Shown here: piece by piece, positions 22,499 through 32,342 of the stretch
Layout: every line of letters starts with the position of its first letter
How positions within the stretch are numbered: the first letter of the stretch is position 1
Assembly (NCBI GenBank): GCA_964484395.1
Contig: CAZAFM010000011.1
Location: 1 to 35,812, forward strand
Origin: CAZAFM01 sp964484395
GTDB lineage: Bacteria > Campylobacterota > Campylobacteria > Campylobacterales > CAZAFM01
Reading direction: 5' to 3'
Length of the DNA: 35,812 bases
Position numbers and translations under genes: made by a program
Notes under the pieces: generated by a model
The model's database searches: none
What the model was told of the DNA's origin: nothing
The model's input: the letters and a program-made list of their open reading frames with translations, nothing else

Positions 22499-24831
22499 TA
22501 GTAACTAGAAGAGGCTTGGAAGAGTTTGTAAATCTAAGCGGTATAGAAACAAAAGATTTGCTTGATAGACTAAGCTCTATTGGGCTTGAGGTTGAGAGTT
22601 TTACTAAAATAGAGTTTCCAAAAGGTGTTGTTGTAGGAAGGGTTTTAGAGTGTCAAAAACATCCAGATGCTACAAAGCTAAACCTCTGCAAAGTAGATGT
22701 AGGAAGTGAGACTCTACAAATAGTGTGTGGTGCTAAAAATGTAGCAAAAGATCAGTATGTAGCAGTGGCTAAAGTCGGCTCAATACTTCCAGATGGACTT
22801 GAGATAAAAAAGGCAAATCTAAGAGGGGTTGAAAGCTTAGGGATGATATGCTCTTCAACTGAGTTAGGACTACCAGAGATAAATGATGGGATAATGGTAC
22901 TAGATAGTAGCATAGGTAGCTTTAGTATAGGAGATGAACTAAGGGATATAGAAGAGCTAAATGATGAGATAATAGAGCTTGGTATCACTCCTAATAGAGG
23001 TGATTGCTTTAGTCTTTATGGTGTTGCAAGAGATATAGCTTGCGCATACTCAAAAAACCTAAAACCAATAGAGTATAAAGAGAGAAAAGATAATGTATTA
23101 GGTATAGGTAGAACTCTTAGTGTAGGCGTAGACCAGAGGCTAGACTCATCACTTTTTTATAGAATGGTGGAGATAAAAGAAGCTAGCACTCCTTTAAAAA
23201 TAGCTCTTAGATTAGGCTTTAATGGTAATCTAAAAAACTCTGCAATGGATAATCTAGTAGAGTATGCAACATATATAAGTGGTGTCATAATGAACTGCTA
23301 TAAAGAGAGTGAGCTAGAGTATGATAGTGGAGATCATAAGAAGTTTCAATTAAATCTAAAAAAAGATAAAAATGGACTTGATGCACTATATGGAAAAAAG
23401 AGACTCTCACTTGTAGGATATGATAGGGAGACTGGTGGCAATAGTGATGATAGTGGAGTTTTTATCCTCGAAGCTTCATACATTGCACCTGAGATTGTCA
23501 GCAAAAAAGTAAGTAATGCGGGACTAAAAAAGAGTTCATCTATCTTTTTTAGGTCATCAAGAGGTTCAAACCCAGATCTTGGAATGGGAATGGATGAATT
23601 AGTATCTATAATACATCTACATACTGAGTCAATTATCTATTCTGGAGTGCATGAATACAGTAGTGAAAAAGAGCCAAAAACTATAAGTATAGATAGAAAA
23701 AAGATAAGCTCTATTATTGGAAAAGATTATGAAGTAGGCTATATTGGTGAAATCCTAAAAAGGCTTTGCTTTAAGATAGAAGCTACAGTAGATAGTGATA
23801 CTTTTGTTGTTAGAATACCTCCTTTTAGGCATGATATAGTAAGTATACAAGATATAGCTGAAGAGATTTTAAGGTTTGATGGAATAGATGAACTGCCACC
23901 AACACCACTAGAGTTTCAAGAGAAATTCAGAGAAAGCAAAGGAGTGTTGGATTACCAAAAAAGAGAGTATTATAGAAAAAGAGCAGCTCTTAGTGGTTTT
24001 AGTGAGTGTGTTCACTATGTTTTTAGCTCTGAAATACTTGAGGAGTTTTTTGGGTTTGAGAAGATGGATGATGCATTAGCTATATCAAATCCAATAACAA
24101 ACGAACTAAACACTCTAAGAAGCTCACTCCTCCCAAATATGGTAGAGTCAGCCAAAAGAAATGCAAACATAGGGCAAAAAACCATCTCACTTTTTGAGAT
24201 AGGAAGAGTTTTTGATGAAAAAAGAGAGGAGAGTGAGAGGGTTGGTTTTTTGTTTAGTGGACATAGGCAAAAAGAGGCATTTCCATACCCAAAGGGTGAG
24301 GATTTAGATTTTTTCTCATTTGCAGATATGGTATCCAAATCAACACTACCCTTTAAGCTTCAAGAGATGAGTACAAAATCAAGCTATATGCATCCATATA
24401 TGAGTGCCCAAATATATATTGATAACAAAAAAATAGGCTACTTAGGTAGACTTCATCCAAGTATAGAAAAGAAGTTTGAGCTTGAGAAGACCTTTGTAGC
24501 TGAGATAGATTTTGAGGCACTTAGCTTTGGTGAAGTAGTAGCAAAACCATTCCCAAATATACAGCCACTACAAAGAGACCTAAGCTTCTTAGTGGATAGC
24601 TCATTTAGTTTTGAAAGGCTAAGTAAGCTTATAGAGCCAAGTTGTGATGAGATTATAGAGAGCTTCTATCCGCTGGACATATATAGTGATGATGACATGG
24701 GAAGCAAAGTGAGCCTTACAGTGCGTTTTGTGCTTCAGCCACAAGAAAAGAGCCTAGAAGATGAGGAGATAGTAGCTATTATGGATAAGATAGTTGAGGC
24801 TACTAAAAAAGAGGGGATTGAACTAAGATGA
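22495..24831 (+). CDS. pheT: Phenylalanyl-tRNA synthetase beta subunit
   Basis: The 778-aa subunit has the usual order. A tRNA-binding OB domain covers about 38-150 (VVVGRVLECQKHPDATKLNL). The B3/B4 editing domain and B5 domain follow (IPPFRHDIVSIQDIAEEILR near 440-460), then a class II-like core. A C-terminal ferredoxin-fold anticodon-binding domain starts at about 685 (FPNIQPLQRDLSFLVD). It overlaps pheS and aroA by four bases each (ATGA), so translation is coupled. Confidence 0.97.
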   Translation: MIVTRRGLEEFVNLSGIETKDLLDRLSSIGLEVESFTKIEFPKGVVVGRVLECQKHPDATKLNLCKVDVGSETLQIVCGAKNVAKDQYVAVAKVGSILPDGLEIKKANLRGVESLGMICSSTELGLPEINDGIMVLDSSIGSFSIGDELRDIEELNDEIIELGITPNRGDCFSLYGVARDIACAYSKNLKPIEYKERKDNVLGIGRTLSVGVDQRLDSSLFYRMVEIKEASTPLKIALRLGFNGNLKNSAMDNLVEYATYISGVIMNCYKESELEYDSGDHKKFQLNLKKDKNGLDALYGKKRLSLVGYDRETGGNSDDSGVFILEASYIAPEIVSKKVSNAGLKKSSSIFFRSSRGSNPDLGMGMDELVSIIHLHTESIIYSGVHEYSSEKEPKTISIDRKKISSIIGKDYEVGYIGEILKRLCFKIEATVDSDTFVVRIPPFRHDIVSIQDIAEEILRFDGIDELPPTPLEFQEKFRESKGVLDYQKREYYRKRAALSGFSECVHYVFSSEILEEFFGFEKMDDALAISNPITNELNTLRSSLLPNMVESAKRNANIGQKTISLFEIGRVFDEKREESERVGFLFSGHRQKEAFPYPKGEDLDFFSFADMVSKSTLPFKLQEMSTKSSYMHPYMSAQIYIDNKKIGYLGRLHPSIEKKFELEKTFVAEIDFEALSFGEVVAKPFPNIQPLQRDLSFLVDSSFSFERLSKLIEPSCDEIIESFYPLDIYSDDDMGSKVSLTVRFVLQPQEKSLEDEEIVAIMDKIVEATKKEGIELR

Positions 24832-26123
24832 CTTCATGTAAGATAGAGAGTATTGAGGGCTTTGATGTAGAGATAGAAGCAATTGCGTCTGATAAATCTA
24901 TATCCCATAGGTGTGCTCTTTTTTCACTCCTAAGTGATAAGCCTAGCCATATAAAAAACTACCTAAGAGGTGAAGATGCTCTAAACTCCCTAAAAATAGT
25001 AGAGAGCCTAGGGGCAACTATACAAGATGATGGAAAAGAGATAGTCATAACCCCACCAAAAAAGCTTCAGGAGCCTACAGATGTCTTGGAGTGTGGCAAC
25101 TCGGGGACTACTATGAGGCTTTTTTGTGGGTTTTTAGCTAGTAGTGAGGGCTTTTTTGTGCTAAGTGGAGATAAATATCTTAGGCGCAGACCTATGAAAA
25201 GAGTAGTAGAGCCTCTAAGAAGTATAGGTGCAACCATAGATGGTAGAGATGGAGGGAGTTTAGCCCCTCTGGCTATTCGCGGAAAATCTCTTGAAGCCTT
25301 TGATTTTACTAGCTCCATAGCCTCAGCACAAGTAAAAAGTGCGATGATATTAGCAGGGCTAAAAGCAAAAAGTAGGTCGCTATACAAAGAGAGTGAGCTA
25401 ACTCGTAATCATAGTGAGAAGATGCTTGTTGGTATGGGGGCTTCTGTTTTTAGCGAGGATGAAAAAATCGTAATAGAGCCACTAAAAAAACCTCTAAACC
25501 CACTAGATATAGAGGTTCCCTCAGACCCTTCTAGTGCTTTTTTCTTTGCAGTAGCTACGGTGTTACTTAGAGAAAGCAAGCTTGTACTAAAAAATATCCT
25601 ACTAAACAAAACTAGAATTGAAGCCTTTATGGTGCTAAAAAAGATGGGTGTTAGTGTAGAGTTTGAGCTAAAGGATAGTAGATATGAAGATATAGGTGAT
25701 ATAAGCATCTGTAGAAAAGCCCCTCTTAAAGCAGTAGTGGTAGAAGAAAATATATCTTGGCTCATAGATGAGATACCTGCTCTTGCTATTTTGATGGCTG
25801 AGGCTGAGGGGAGAAGTGTAGTTAAAAATGCTAAAGAGCTTAGGGTAAAAGAGAGTGATAGGATAAGTGCAGTAGTAGATAATCTAAGAGCGTGTGATAT
25901 AGATGTAGAGGAGTTTGAAGATGGATTTGCCATAAATGGCGGTAAACTTCAGCCCGCATTAATAGATTCAAGAGGAGATCATAGGATAGCTATGAGCTTC
26001 ATGATAGCTGGACTTAAGTCCTCTATGGAGATAGATGATATAGAGTGTGTAAATACATCTTTTCCAAACTTTTTTGATCTACTAGGTGTACTTGGAGTGA
26101 AATATCAAAGGTTTGAAAAGTAG
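24828..26123 (+). CDS. aroA: EPSP synthase (3-phosphoshikimate 1-carboxyvinyltransferase)
   Basis: The 431-aa enzyme makes EPSP from shikimate-3-phosphate and PEP in the aromatic amino acid pathway. Substrate-binding residues are in SDKSISHR (Lys23, Ser24, Arg28). The PEP loop is ECGNSGTTMRLFCG and the late signature is RGDHRIAMSFMIAGL. The bases between the domains are typical and the length is normal. Glycine and alanine sit where they do in other bacterial enzymes (GNSGTT). The start overlaps pheT by ATGA; ispH follows six bases after its stop. Confidence 0.97.
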   Translation: MTSCKIESIEGFDVEIEAIASDKSISHRCALFSLLSDKPSHIKNYLRGEDALNSLKIVESLGATIQDDGKEIVITPPKKLQEPTDVLECGNSGTTMRLFCGFLASSEGFFVLSGDKYLRRRPMKRVVEPLRSIGATIDGRDGGSLAPLAIRGKSLEAFDFTSSIASAQVKSAMILAGLKAKSRSLYKESELTRNHSEKMLVGMGASVFSEDEKIVIEPLKKPLNPLDIEVPSDPSSAFFFAVATVLLRESKLVLKNILLNKTRIEAFMVLKKMGVSVEFELKDSRYEDIGDISICRKAPLKAVVVEENISWLIDEIPALAILMAEAEGRSVVKNAKELRVKESDRISAVVDNLRACDIDVEEFEDGFAINGGKLQPALIDSRGDHRIAMSFMIAGLKSSMEIDDIECVNTSFPNFFDLLGVLGVKYQRFEK

Positions 26124-26129
26124 GATAGG

Positions 26130-26957
26130 ATGAAGGTTGTACTTGCGAAAAATTTAGGATTTTGCTTTGGGGTTAAAAGAGCTATAAATATAGCTGAGGA
26201 GTTTAAAAACACTCCAACTCTAGGACCTTTGATACATAACAAAAAAGAGATAGATAGACTTCAAGAGGACTTTGGTGTAAGTGTCATAGATAGTGCTGAA
26301 TTAGCCTTAGAAGAGAGCTCAGTAATAGTTAGAACTCATGGAATAGAGAAAGATAAAAGAGAGCTTTTAAAAAAAAGAGGTGTAGAAATTATAGATGCTA
26401 CTTGTCCATATGTTACAAAACCTCAAAAAATATGCGAAGATATGAGTGAGGATGGTTATCAAATTGTAATATTTGGTGATATAGAGCATCCTGAGGTAAA
26501 GGGTGTGATGAGCTACTCAAAGAGCACCCCTATAGTAGTAGGAAGTGTAGAAGAGCTAAAAAGCTTAGAGTTTGATCAAAAAGTAGCACTTGTTTCACAA
26601 ACTACTAAGAAAATCTCAAATTTTCTTAAAATAGTTGACCATCTTGTAAAGAAGTGTGGGGAAGTAAGGGTGTTTAATACCATCTGTAATGCTACAGCTC
26701 AAAACCAAGATGCCGCAAGAGAGCTTGCTAAAGAGAGTGATATAGTTATAGTTGTAGGTGGCAAAAACTCCTCAAACACAAAGCAGCTTCTAACTATATG
26801 TAAAGAGTATACTGATGCATATCTAGTTGAAGATGAAAGTGAGATAGAGGAGGAGTGGTTTAGAGGAAAAAGCTCTTGCGGGGTGAGTGCTGGAGCTTCT
26901 ACTCCTGATTGGATTATCTCTAAAATAGTAAAAAAAATAGAGGGGTATCAATTTTAA
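26130..26957 (+). CDS. ispH: HMB-PP reductase (isoprenoid MEP pathway, last step)
   Basis: The 275-aa [4Fe-4S] enzyme turns HMBPP into IPP and DMAPP. Cluster ligands are Cys12 (GFCFGVKRA), Cys92 (DATCPYVTK) and Cys186 (NTICNATAQNQ). Glu122 in IEHPEVKGV is the catalytic acid. The RTHGIEK loop and the end SAGASTPDWII are also typical. Its position between aroA and rpsA is common in Campylobacterota. A 53-base gap with poly-A/T sequence precedes rpsA. Confidence 0.97.
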   Translation: MKVVLAKNLGFCFGVKRAINIAEEFKNTPTLGPLIHNKKEIDRLQEDFGVSVIDSAELALEESSVIVRTHGIEKDKRELLKKRGVEIIDATCPYVTKPQKICEDMSEDGYQIVIFGDIEHPEVKGVMSYSKSTPIVVGSVEELKSLEFDQKVALVSQTTKKISNFLKIVDHLVKKCGEVRVFNTICNATAQNQDAARELAKESDIVIVVGGKNSSNTKQLLTICKEYTDAYLVEDESEIEEEWFRGKSSCGVSAGASTPDWIISKIVKKIEGYQF

Positions 26958-27010
26958 TTTTAATTTGATATAATTTGTTAACTAATTGTTTTAAAAAAGG
27001 GTGGTGTTTT

Positions 27011-28672
27011 ATGGCAGTAGATGAGTATTTTGGTGATGAAAACTTCGAGCAGATGCTTGAGGAGTCAATGACCGAAGTTCAGGTAAATGAGCTAACAGAT
27101 GGAAAGGTCGTTAGCATAACTGAAGAGTTTGTTCTAGTAGATGTGGGCGAGAAGGTCGAAGGTAGGATAAGAATAGAGGAGTTTATTGAGTGTGAAGGTG
27201 GTGAGTGTACTGTAAAAGAGGGTGATGATATATGTGTACTTGTTGTTGGAAAAAGCAGTGAGAGACCTCAGATATCTTTCAAAAAGGCTTTAAAAAAGAA
27301 ACAAGTTGTTGAGTTTATCAATAAACACAAAGATGACTTTGAGGGTATGATAGTTGAGGGTGAGGTAGTTAGAAAGGTAAAGGCTGGCTATGTCGTTAGT
27401 GATGGTGAGGTTGAGTTCTTCTTGCCTAAAAACGAATCAGCACTCAAAGATGACAAAAGAAATCTAGGTAAGCGGATAAAGGCTGCTATTATTAATATAA
27501 AGCCTGAGAAGGATTCTATTATCATCTCAAGAAAAGCCTACTTTGATATCCAAAATGAAGAAAAATCCAAAAAAGTTTCACATATACTTGAAAACAGAAA
27601 TGAACCCCTAAAGGGTACTGTTAAAAAAATAACAAGTTTTGGTATGTTTGTTGATGTAGCAGGAGTAGAGGGGCTTGTGCACTATAGTGAGATAAGCTAC
27701 AAAGGACCTGTAAATCCTGCAAAATACTACAAAGAGGGTGATGAAGCTGTTGTAAAGGTCTTAGATTATGAAGAGAAAAAAAACAGACTATCTCTCTCAG
27801 TAAAAGCTGTATTTGGTGATCCTTGGGATGAGATAAAAGATGAGCTAGAGGTTGGTGATACCATAAAAGTTACAGTTAGCAATATAGAGCCTTATGGAGC
27901 TTTTGTTGACCTTGGGAATGATATTGAGGGCTTTTTGCATGTATCTGAAGTGTCATGGGATAAAAATGTAAAAACTCCAGCTGATTATCTAAGTGTCAAT
28001 GAAGAGATAAATGTAGAAGTTATTGAGATAAGTACTGAGAAAAAAAGACTTAGAGTCTCTCTTAGAAACCTCCTTCCAAAACCTTTTGAAGAATTTAGTT
28101 CAAATAACAAGCAAGGTGATGTTATAAAAGGTGAAGTAACAACTGTTACAGATTTTGGTGCTTTTATTAAGATAGGTAGAGTAGAGGGGCTTTTGCATAA
28201 TGAAGATGCTTTTTGGGAGATAGGAAAAAAATGCAAAGATGAGTTTAAAGTAGGTGATGAGGTGGAAGTAAAAATCATCAAAATAGACACTGAAAAAGAG
28301 CGTATTTCACTATCACAAAAAGAGCTAAAAGAGAGCCCAGCTGAACAGTTCTCTAAACAGTATAAGATAGATGATGTAGTAAAAGGTGTAGTTAGGGATA
28401 TAAAAGACTTTGATGTGTTTGTAAGCCTTGATGAAGGTATAGATGCTCTTATTAGAAATGATGATTTATTTCCACTCAAAAAAGAGGATATAGAAGCAGG
28501 TCAAGAGATAGAAGGTATGGTAACTATGATAGATGAAAACACTAATAAGATACGACTTTCAGTCAAAAGAGCTGCTAAAGCTAATGAAAAAGAGAAATTA
28601 CAAACAATCAATGATAATGAAGATAGCAAAATGACACTTGGGGATATAATAAAAGACAAAATGGATAAATGA
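27011..28672 (+). CDS. rpsA: 30S ribosomal protein S1
   Basis: The 553-aa protein has six S1/OB repeats, the E. coli arrangement. The first two (about 20-95 and 110-185) are divergent and ribosome-binding. The others start near 203 (LKGTVKKITSFGMFVDVAG), 288 (DTIKVTVSNIEPYGAFVDLG), 373 and 460. Each ends with a KRLSLS-like strand. I chose ATG 27011 (MAVDEYFGDEN) over an in-frame ATG 36 bases upstream because the N-terminus fits S1 and GGGTGG lies before it. As usual for rpsA, the ribosome binding site is weak. The stop overlaps the next start (ATGA). Confidence 0.96.
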   Translation: MAVDEYFGDENFEQMLEESMTEVQVNELTDGKVVSITEEFVLVDVGEKVEGRIRIEEFIECEGGECTVKEGDDICVLVVGKSSERPQISFKKALKKKQVVEFINKHKDDFEGMIVEGEVVRKVKAGYVVSDGEVEFFLPKNESALKDDKRNLGKRIKAAIINIKPEKDSIIISRKAYFDIQNEEKSKKVSHILENRNEPLKGTVKKITSFGMFVDVAGVEGLVHYSEISYKGPVNPAKYYKEGDEAVVKVLDYEEKKNRLSLSVKAVFGDPWDEIKDELEVGDTIKVTVSNIEPYGAFVDLGNDIEGFLHVSEVSWDKNVKTPADYLSVNEEINVEVIEISTEKKRLRVSLRNLLPKPFEEFSSNNKQGDVIKGEVTTVTDFGAFIKIGRVEGLLHNEDAFWEIGKKCKDEFKVGDEVEVKIIKIDTEKERISLSQKELKESPAEQFSKQYKIDDVVKGVVRDIKDFDVFVSLDEGIDALIRNDDLFPLKKEDIEAGQEIEGMVTMIDENTNKIRLSVKRAAKANEKEKLQTINDNEDSKMTLGDIIKDKMDK

Positions 28673-29142
28673 TATATCGCCTAGACTTTCTAATCTACAG
28701 TGTTGCAGGGGTGCTCTTCGCCTCTGTATTGGCGTTTTCATACTATAGTATAGTTATGGATATTACTACAGAAGAGATGGAGGAGCAGGAGTTTGACTTT
28801 ACTGCTTTAAGTGATCAAGAAGAGCAAGGTAATGACTGGATTTATAAGTTAAAAAAAAGCACACCAAAGGAGTATGCTTATCCTGTATCTGAGATAGAGA
28901 TAAACCTTCAAGAGAAAAAGCCTGGACTTGATGAGAGATTTTACAAGGTTGTTATTGATGAGCTTGATGGATATAAGTTTTTTTGTGTAAACCAAGTATT
29001 AAGCCGTAACAATATAAACTACTCTTTTTACAAGGAGCAAGGGCTTGTAAGGCTTGTTGTTGCCTCTCCTGATTTTAGAAGTCTAAAAAAGGTCATGGAC
29101 GCCGTAAAAGAGTATGGTATTGAGTATAAAATAGAAAACTAA
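28669..29142 (+). CDS. Membrane-anchored protein of unknown function
   Basis: This 157-aa protein has one N-terminal transmembrane span (about 8-30: IYSVAGVLFASVLAFSYYS) and then an acidic linker (DITTEEMEEQEFDF). The soluble domain (about 85-157) has alternating strands and helices: KVVIDELDGYKFFCVNQVL, LVRLVVASPDF, MDAVKEYGIEYKIE. The domain probably faces the periplasm. I believe this position between rpsA and serA is held by a similar gene in relatives, but I cannot check it. It is coupled to rpsA by a four-base overlap. There are no catalytic motifs and no function is assigned. Confidence 0.85.
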   Translation: MIYRLDFLIYSVAGVLFASVLAFSYYSIVMDITTEEMEEQEFDFTALSDQEEQGNDWIYKLKKSTPKEYAYPVSEIEINLQEKKPGLDERFYKVVIDELDGYKFFCVNQVLSRNNINYSFYKEQGLVRLVVASPDFRSLKKVMDAVKEYGIEYKIEN

Positions 29143-29154
29143 GGAAGAAGTGTA

Positions 29155-30741
29155 ATGAAAAAATACAAGATTGTAGTATGTGACCATATCCATACAAAGG
29201 GTCTTGATATTCTTGATAAAGAGAGTGATATATCCCTACTTAATTTAGCTAATCTCAAAAAAGATGAGCTTCTAGAAGTTATAAGTGAAGCTGATGTAGC
29301 CATAACTAGAAGCTCTACAGATGTGGATGTGAAGTTTTTAGAGCATGCAAAAAACCTAAAAGCGATAGTTAGAGCAGGGGTTGGGGTTGATAATGTAGAT
29401 ATACCTGAGTGTTCGCGCCGAGGGGTTGTTGTGATGAATGTCCCAACAGCTAATACAATAGCAGCAGTTGAGCTTACTATGGCTCATCTGCTCAATGCTG
29501 CAAGGATGTTTCCATATGCACACAACCAGCTTAAGTATGACAAAGTATGGAAGAGAGAAGATTGGTATGGAATTGAGCTTAGTGGGAAGACCTTAGGTAT
29601 TATAGGTTTTGGAAATATAGGCTCAAGAGTGGGAATTAGAGCAAAAGCCTTTGATATGGATGTGAAAGCTTATGACCCATATATAAAGCCATCAAAAGCC
29701 ACTGACTTAGGTGTTGAATATACAACGAGCTTTGATGAGATACTTCAGTGTGACTTTATCACTATCCATACCCCAAAGAACAAAGAAACTATCGATATGA
29801 TTGATAAAGATGAGATAGGTAGAATAAAAGAGGGAGCTACACTGCTAAATGTAGCAAGAGGTGGTTTATATAATGAACAAGCTCTATATGAGGCTTTAAA
29901 AAGTAAGAAAATCAGATTTGCAGGAATAGATGTTTTTACCAAAGAGCCAGCGACTGAAAATAGACTTCTTGATTTAGATAATATAAATGTAACACCTCAT
30001 CTAGGTGCCAACACACTTGAATCTCAAGAAAAAATAGCTACTCAAGCAGCAGAGTGTGCACTTTTAGCAGCTAAGGGTATAGCTTTTAAAAACGCCCTAA
30101 ACCTTCCTGTAAAAGAGAGTGAACTGCCACCTTTTGCAAAGCCATACTTTGAGCTAGTACAAAAAATAGGATTTTTCTTATCACAAACAAACAAGGGTGC
30201 TATCACATCTATAAAAATATCTGCTGAAGGTGAGATAGGTGAGTTTTTAGACTCTCTAGCTACTTTTGGTGCAGTAGGGGCACTTAGGTCTAGTATTGGT
30301 GAAAATGTAAACTATGTAAATGCTCAGTTTATCGCAAAAGAGCGAGGTATTGAGATAGAAACAGAGAAGCTTGCAAACAGTAGTGGATACAAGAATCTAG
30401 TAACTGTTAGACTAACAACTGATAGGGAGACTCTAAGTATCTCAGGAACTGTTTTTGGAGAGGATTGGCAGAGGATAGTTGAGATAAATGGCTTTACGAT
30501 GGATATAGAGCCAAAAGGAAAGATGTTGCTTTTTCACAATACTGATGTTCCTGGAGTCATAGGTGATGTAGGAAGTATACTAGCAAAACACAAAATAAAC
30601 ATTGCTGACTTTAGACTTGGAAGAGGTAAGCACAACCAAGCTTTAGCTGCTATAATAGTTGATGATGAGGCAGGAAAAGATGTACTAAGAGAGTTATCAT
30701 CTCTAAAAGCATGTCTTGGCATCTCATATGTTGAGATATAA
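29155..30741 (+). CDS. serA: D-3-phosphoglycerate dehydrogenase
   Basis: The 528-aa enzyme carries out the first step of serine synthesis and is of the long type. A catalytic domain wraps a Rossmann domain; the NAD motif is GIIGFGNIGSRVG. The active-site Arg is in VARGG and the His in PHLGANT. An ASB regulatory domain (about 320-450) and a C-terminal ACT domain (about 455-528: LLFHNTDVPGVIGDVGSIL) follow, suggesting serine feedback. AAGGAAG stands before ATG. It sits 12 bases after the membrane-anchored unknown. Confidence 0.96.
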   Translation: MKKYKIVVCDHIHTKGLDILDKESDISLLNLANLKKDELLEVISEADVAITRSSTDVDVKFLEHAKNLKAIVRAGVGVDNVDIPECSRRGVVVMNVPTANTIAAVELTMAHLLNAARMFPYAHNQLKYDKVWKREDWYGIELSGKTLGIIGFGNIGSRVGIRAKAFDMDVKAYDPYIKPSKATDLGVEYTTSFDEILQCDFITIHTPKNKETIDMIDKDEIGRIKEGATLLNVARGGLYNEQALYEALKSKKIRFAGIDVFTKEPATENRLLDLDNINVTPHLGANTLESQEKIATQAAECALLAAKGIAFKNALNLPVKESELPPFAKPYFELVQKIGFFLSQTNKGAITSIKISAEGEIGEFLDSLATFGAVGALRSSIGENVNYVNAQFIAKERGIEIETEKLANSSGYKNLVTVRLTTDRETLSISGTVFGEDWQRIVEINGFTMDIEPKGKMLLFHNTDVPGVIGDVGSILAKHKINIADFRLGRGKHNQALAAIIVDDEAGKDVLRELSSLKACLGISYVEI

Positions 30742-30758
30742 CCTTTGAAGGAGCAAAT

Positions 30759-31283
30759 ATGTCAAGTGTAGTACCTACTGGAGTTGAAGAGTTTTTTAAC
30801 GAGGATGAGATAATTGTATCAAAAACAGATACTAAAGGTCACATCACTTATGGAAATGAGGTTTTTATCAAACTTGCAAAGTTTGATGAGAGTGAACTTC
30901 TAGGTGCACCACATAACATCATCAGGCATCCAGATATGCCAAAAGCAGTCTTTAAACTCCTATGGGACACTATCCAATCTGGAAAAGAGATAAATGCCTA
31001 TGTAGTAAACCTAGCAAAAGATGGAAGCCACTACTGGGTATTTGCAAATGTAACTCCATCTTTTGACGCAGAAAACAACATCATTGGATACTACTCTGTA
31101 AGACGAGTTCCTAGTCAAGAAGTACTAAAAGAGACTATTATCCCTCTATACAAAAAACTAAAAGAGCTAGAGGATGAGGGTGGAGTAGAGAAGAGTATTG
31201 AGTATCTAACCTCTATCTTAGAAGAAGCTGGCAAGAGCTATGAGGAGTTTGTCTTCTCTTTAGAGTATGGAAAAAAACAGTAG
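30759..31283 (+). CDS. Aer/CetB-type PAS domain protein
   Basis: The 174-aa soluble protein has one PAS domain (about 20-130). It contains GHITYGNEVFIKLAKF, the strongly conserved APHNIIRHPDMPKAVFKLLW and the DGSHYWVFANVTP strand. This is the FAD-binding PAS of energy-taxis sensors. In Campylobacter, CetB is such a stand-alone PAS protein that signals through CetA. A helical C-terminus (140-174) could be the partner interface. It has no methyl-accepting or output domain, so it needs a partner outside this window. AAGGAG precedes the start. It converges on pyrB with five bases between the stop codons. Confidence 0.88.
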   Translation: MSSVVPTGVEEFFNEDEIIVSKTDTKGHITYGNEVFIKLAKFDESELLGAPHNIIRHPDMPKAVFKLLWDTIQSGKEINAYVVNLAKDGSHYWVFANVTPSFDAENNIIGYYSVRRVPSQEVLKETIIPLYKKLKELEDEGGVEKSIEYLTSILEEAGKSYEEFVFSLEYGKKQ

Positions 31284-31288
31284 CACTA

Positions 31289-32164
31289 CTATGTTTGGAT
31301 GAGCTTTTTAAGAACAGCCATTCTAACAGCTACTCCATTTTTGACTTGCTCTAAGACTTTGCACCTACTATCTTCTAGTACATCATCAGCTATGTCTATG
31401 TTTCTATGAACTGGTCCTGGATGTAAGATTAGTAGGTCCCTATCCCCTATTATATCTTTGGTAATACAAAAATCACTTGCATAATCCTTCAAACTAGCAT
31501 ATATAGGGTGTTTGTGCCTCTCTGTTTGGGTTCTAAGACTCATCAGTACATCTACATTTTGAACTACGCTTTTAAGTGAATGAGATGTCTCTAGTTTTGT
31601 TTTAGGCAGAAAGTGGGGTGGTGCGACTAAGACAACCTCTAGACCAAAGCGACTTAAAAGCTCAATATTACTATTTGCCACTCTTGAGTTTTTGATATCA
31701 CCTATAATAGCAACTCTTTTTCCTTTAAGATCCTTTAGATACCTAGTGATAGTAAAAAGGTCTAGTAAAGCTTGTGTTGGATGAGCATGAGAGCCATCAC
31801 CTCCGTTTATCATTGAGCAAGATATGAAGTTAGAGAGAATTCTAGGAACGCCTGCTTGAGAGTGCCTAACTACTATAGCACTAGGGTTCATAGTGTTTAG
31901 GTTAGCGGCAGTATCTGTTAGGGTTTCACCCTTTTTTGTAGAACTCCGTGAAACATCAAGGCTTACAACACTAGCTCCTAGCATTTTTGCCGCTATCTCA
32001 AAGCTTGAAAGAGTTCTTGTGGAGTTCTCAAAAAATATAGTTATAACTATCTTTCCTACTAGGTCGTTTCTAGGCTTTTGATCAAGATAGCCTTGGGCCT
32101 CTTCAAAGAGCCTCCATATCTCTTCAGTACTAAAATCACGCGTATTGATAAGATGTTTTGTCAT
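31289..32164 (-). CDS. pyrB: Aspartate carbamoyltransferase catalytic chain
   Basis: The 291-aa enzyme condenses carbamoyl phosphate and aspartate in pyrimidine synthesis. It has the carbamoyl-phosphate loop STRT (FFENSTRTLSSFEIA), GDGSHAHPTQALLDL and the aspartate-site part LHPGPVHRNIDIAD. The start at 32164 has AGGAC before it and matches family N-termini (MTKHLINTRDFS); the frame is open 22 codons further upstream. A TATACT box lies near 32197-32192. There is no pyrI-like regulatory gene beside it. Confidence 0.95.
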   Translation of the reverse strand: MTKHLINTRDFSTEEIWRLFEEAQGYLDQKPRNDLVGKIVITIFFENSTRTLSSFEIAAKMLGASVVSLDVSRSSTKKGETLTDTAANLNTMNPSAIVVRHSQAGVPRILSNFISCSMINGGDGSHAHPTQALLDLFTITRYLKDLKGKRVAIIGDIKNSRVANSNIELLSRFGLEVVLVAPPHFLPKTKLETSHSLKSVVQNVDVLMSLRTQTERHKHPIYASLKDYASDFCITKDIIGDRDLLILHPGPVHRNIDIADDVLEDSRCKVLEQVKNGVAVRMAVLKKLIQT

Positions 32165-32191
32165 AAAAAGTCCTAAGAGTTTTATTAACTT

Positions 32192-32197
32192 AGTATA
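32192..32197 (-). promoter_or_regulatory. -10 box of pyrB
   Basis: The minus strand reads GCTATACTAAG, giving TATACT about 28 bases before the pyrB ATG. The -35 region is AT-rich with no clear hexamer. The 178 bases between pyrB and the PfpI/DJ-1 gene hold nothing else I can assign. Confidence 0.4.
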
Positions 32198-32342
32198 GCT
32201 TTTATCTGAAAATAACTGCCTTAAACCCAAGTAAAGAGACTTTAGTTTTGCATATGAATTTCATCATCCACCTAACCAAACCCCACTAGGGAGTAAAGGA
32301 TAGAGGAGGTGATGGAGTAGAAAGATAGTGTGTTAATCCTCA

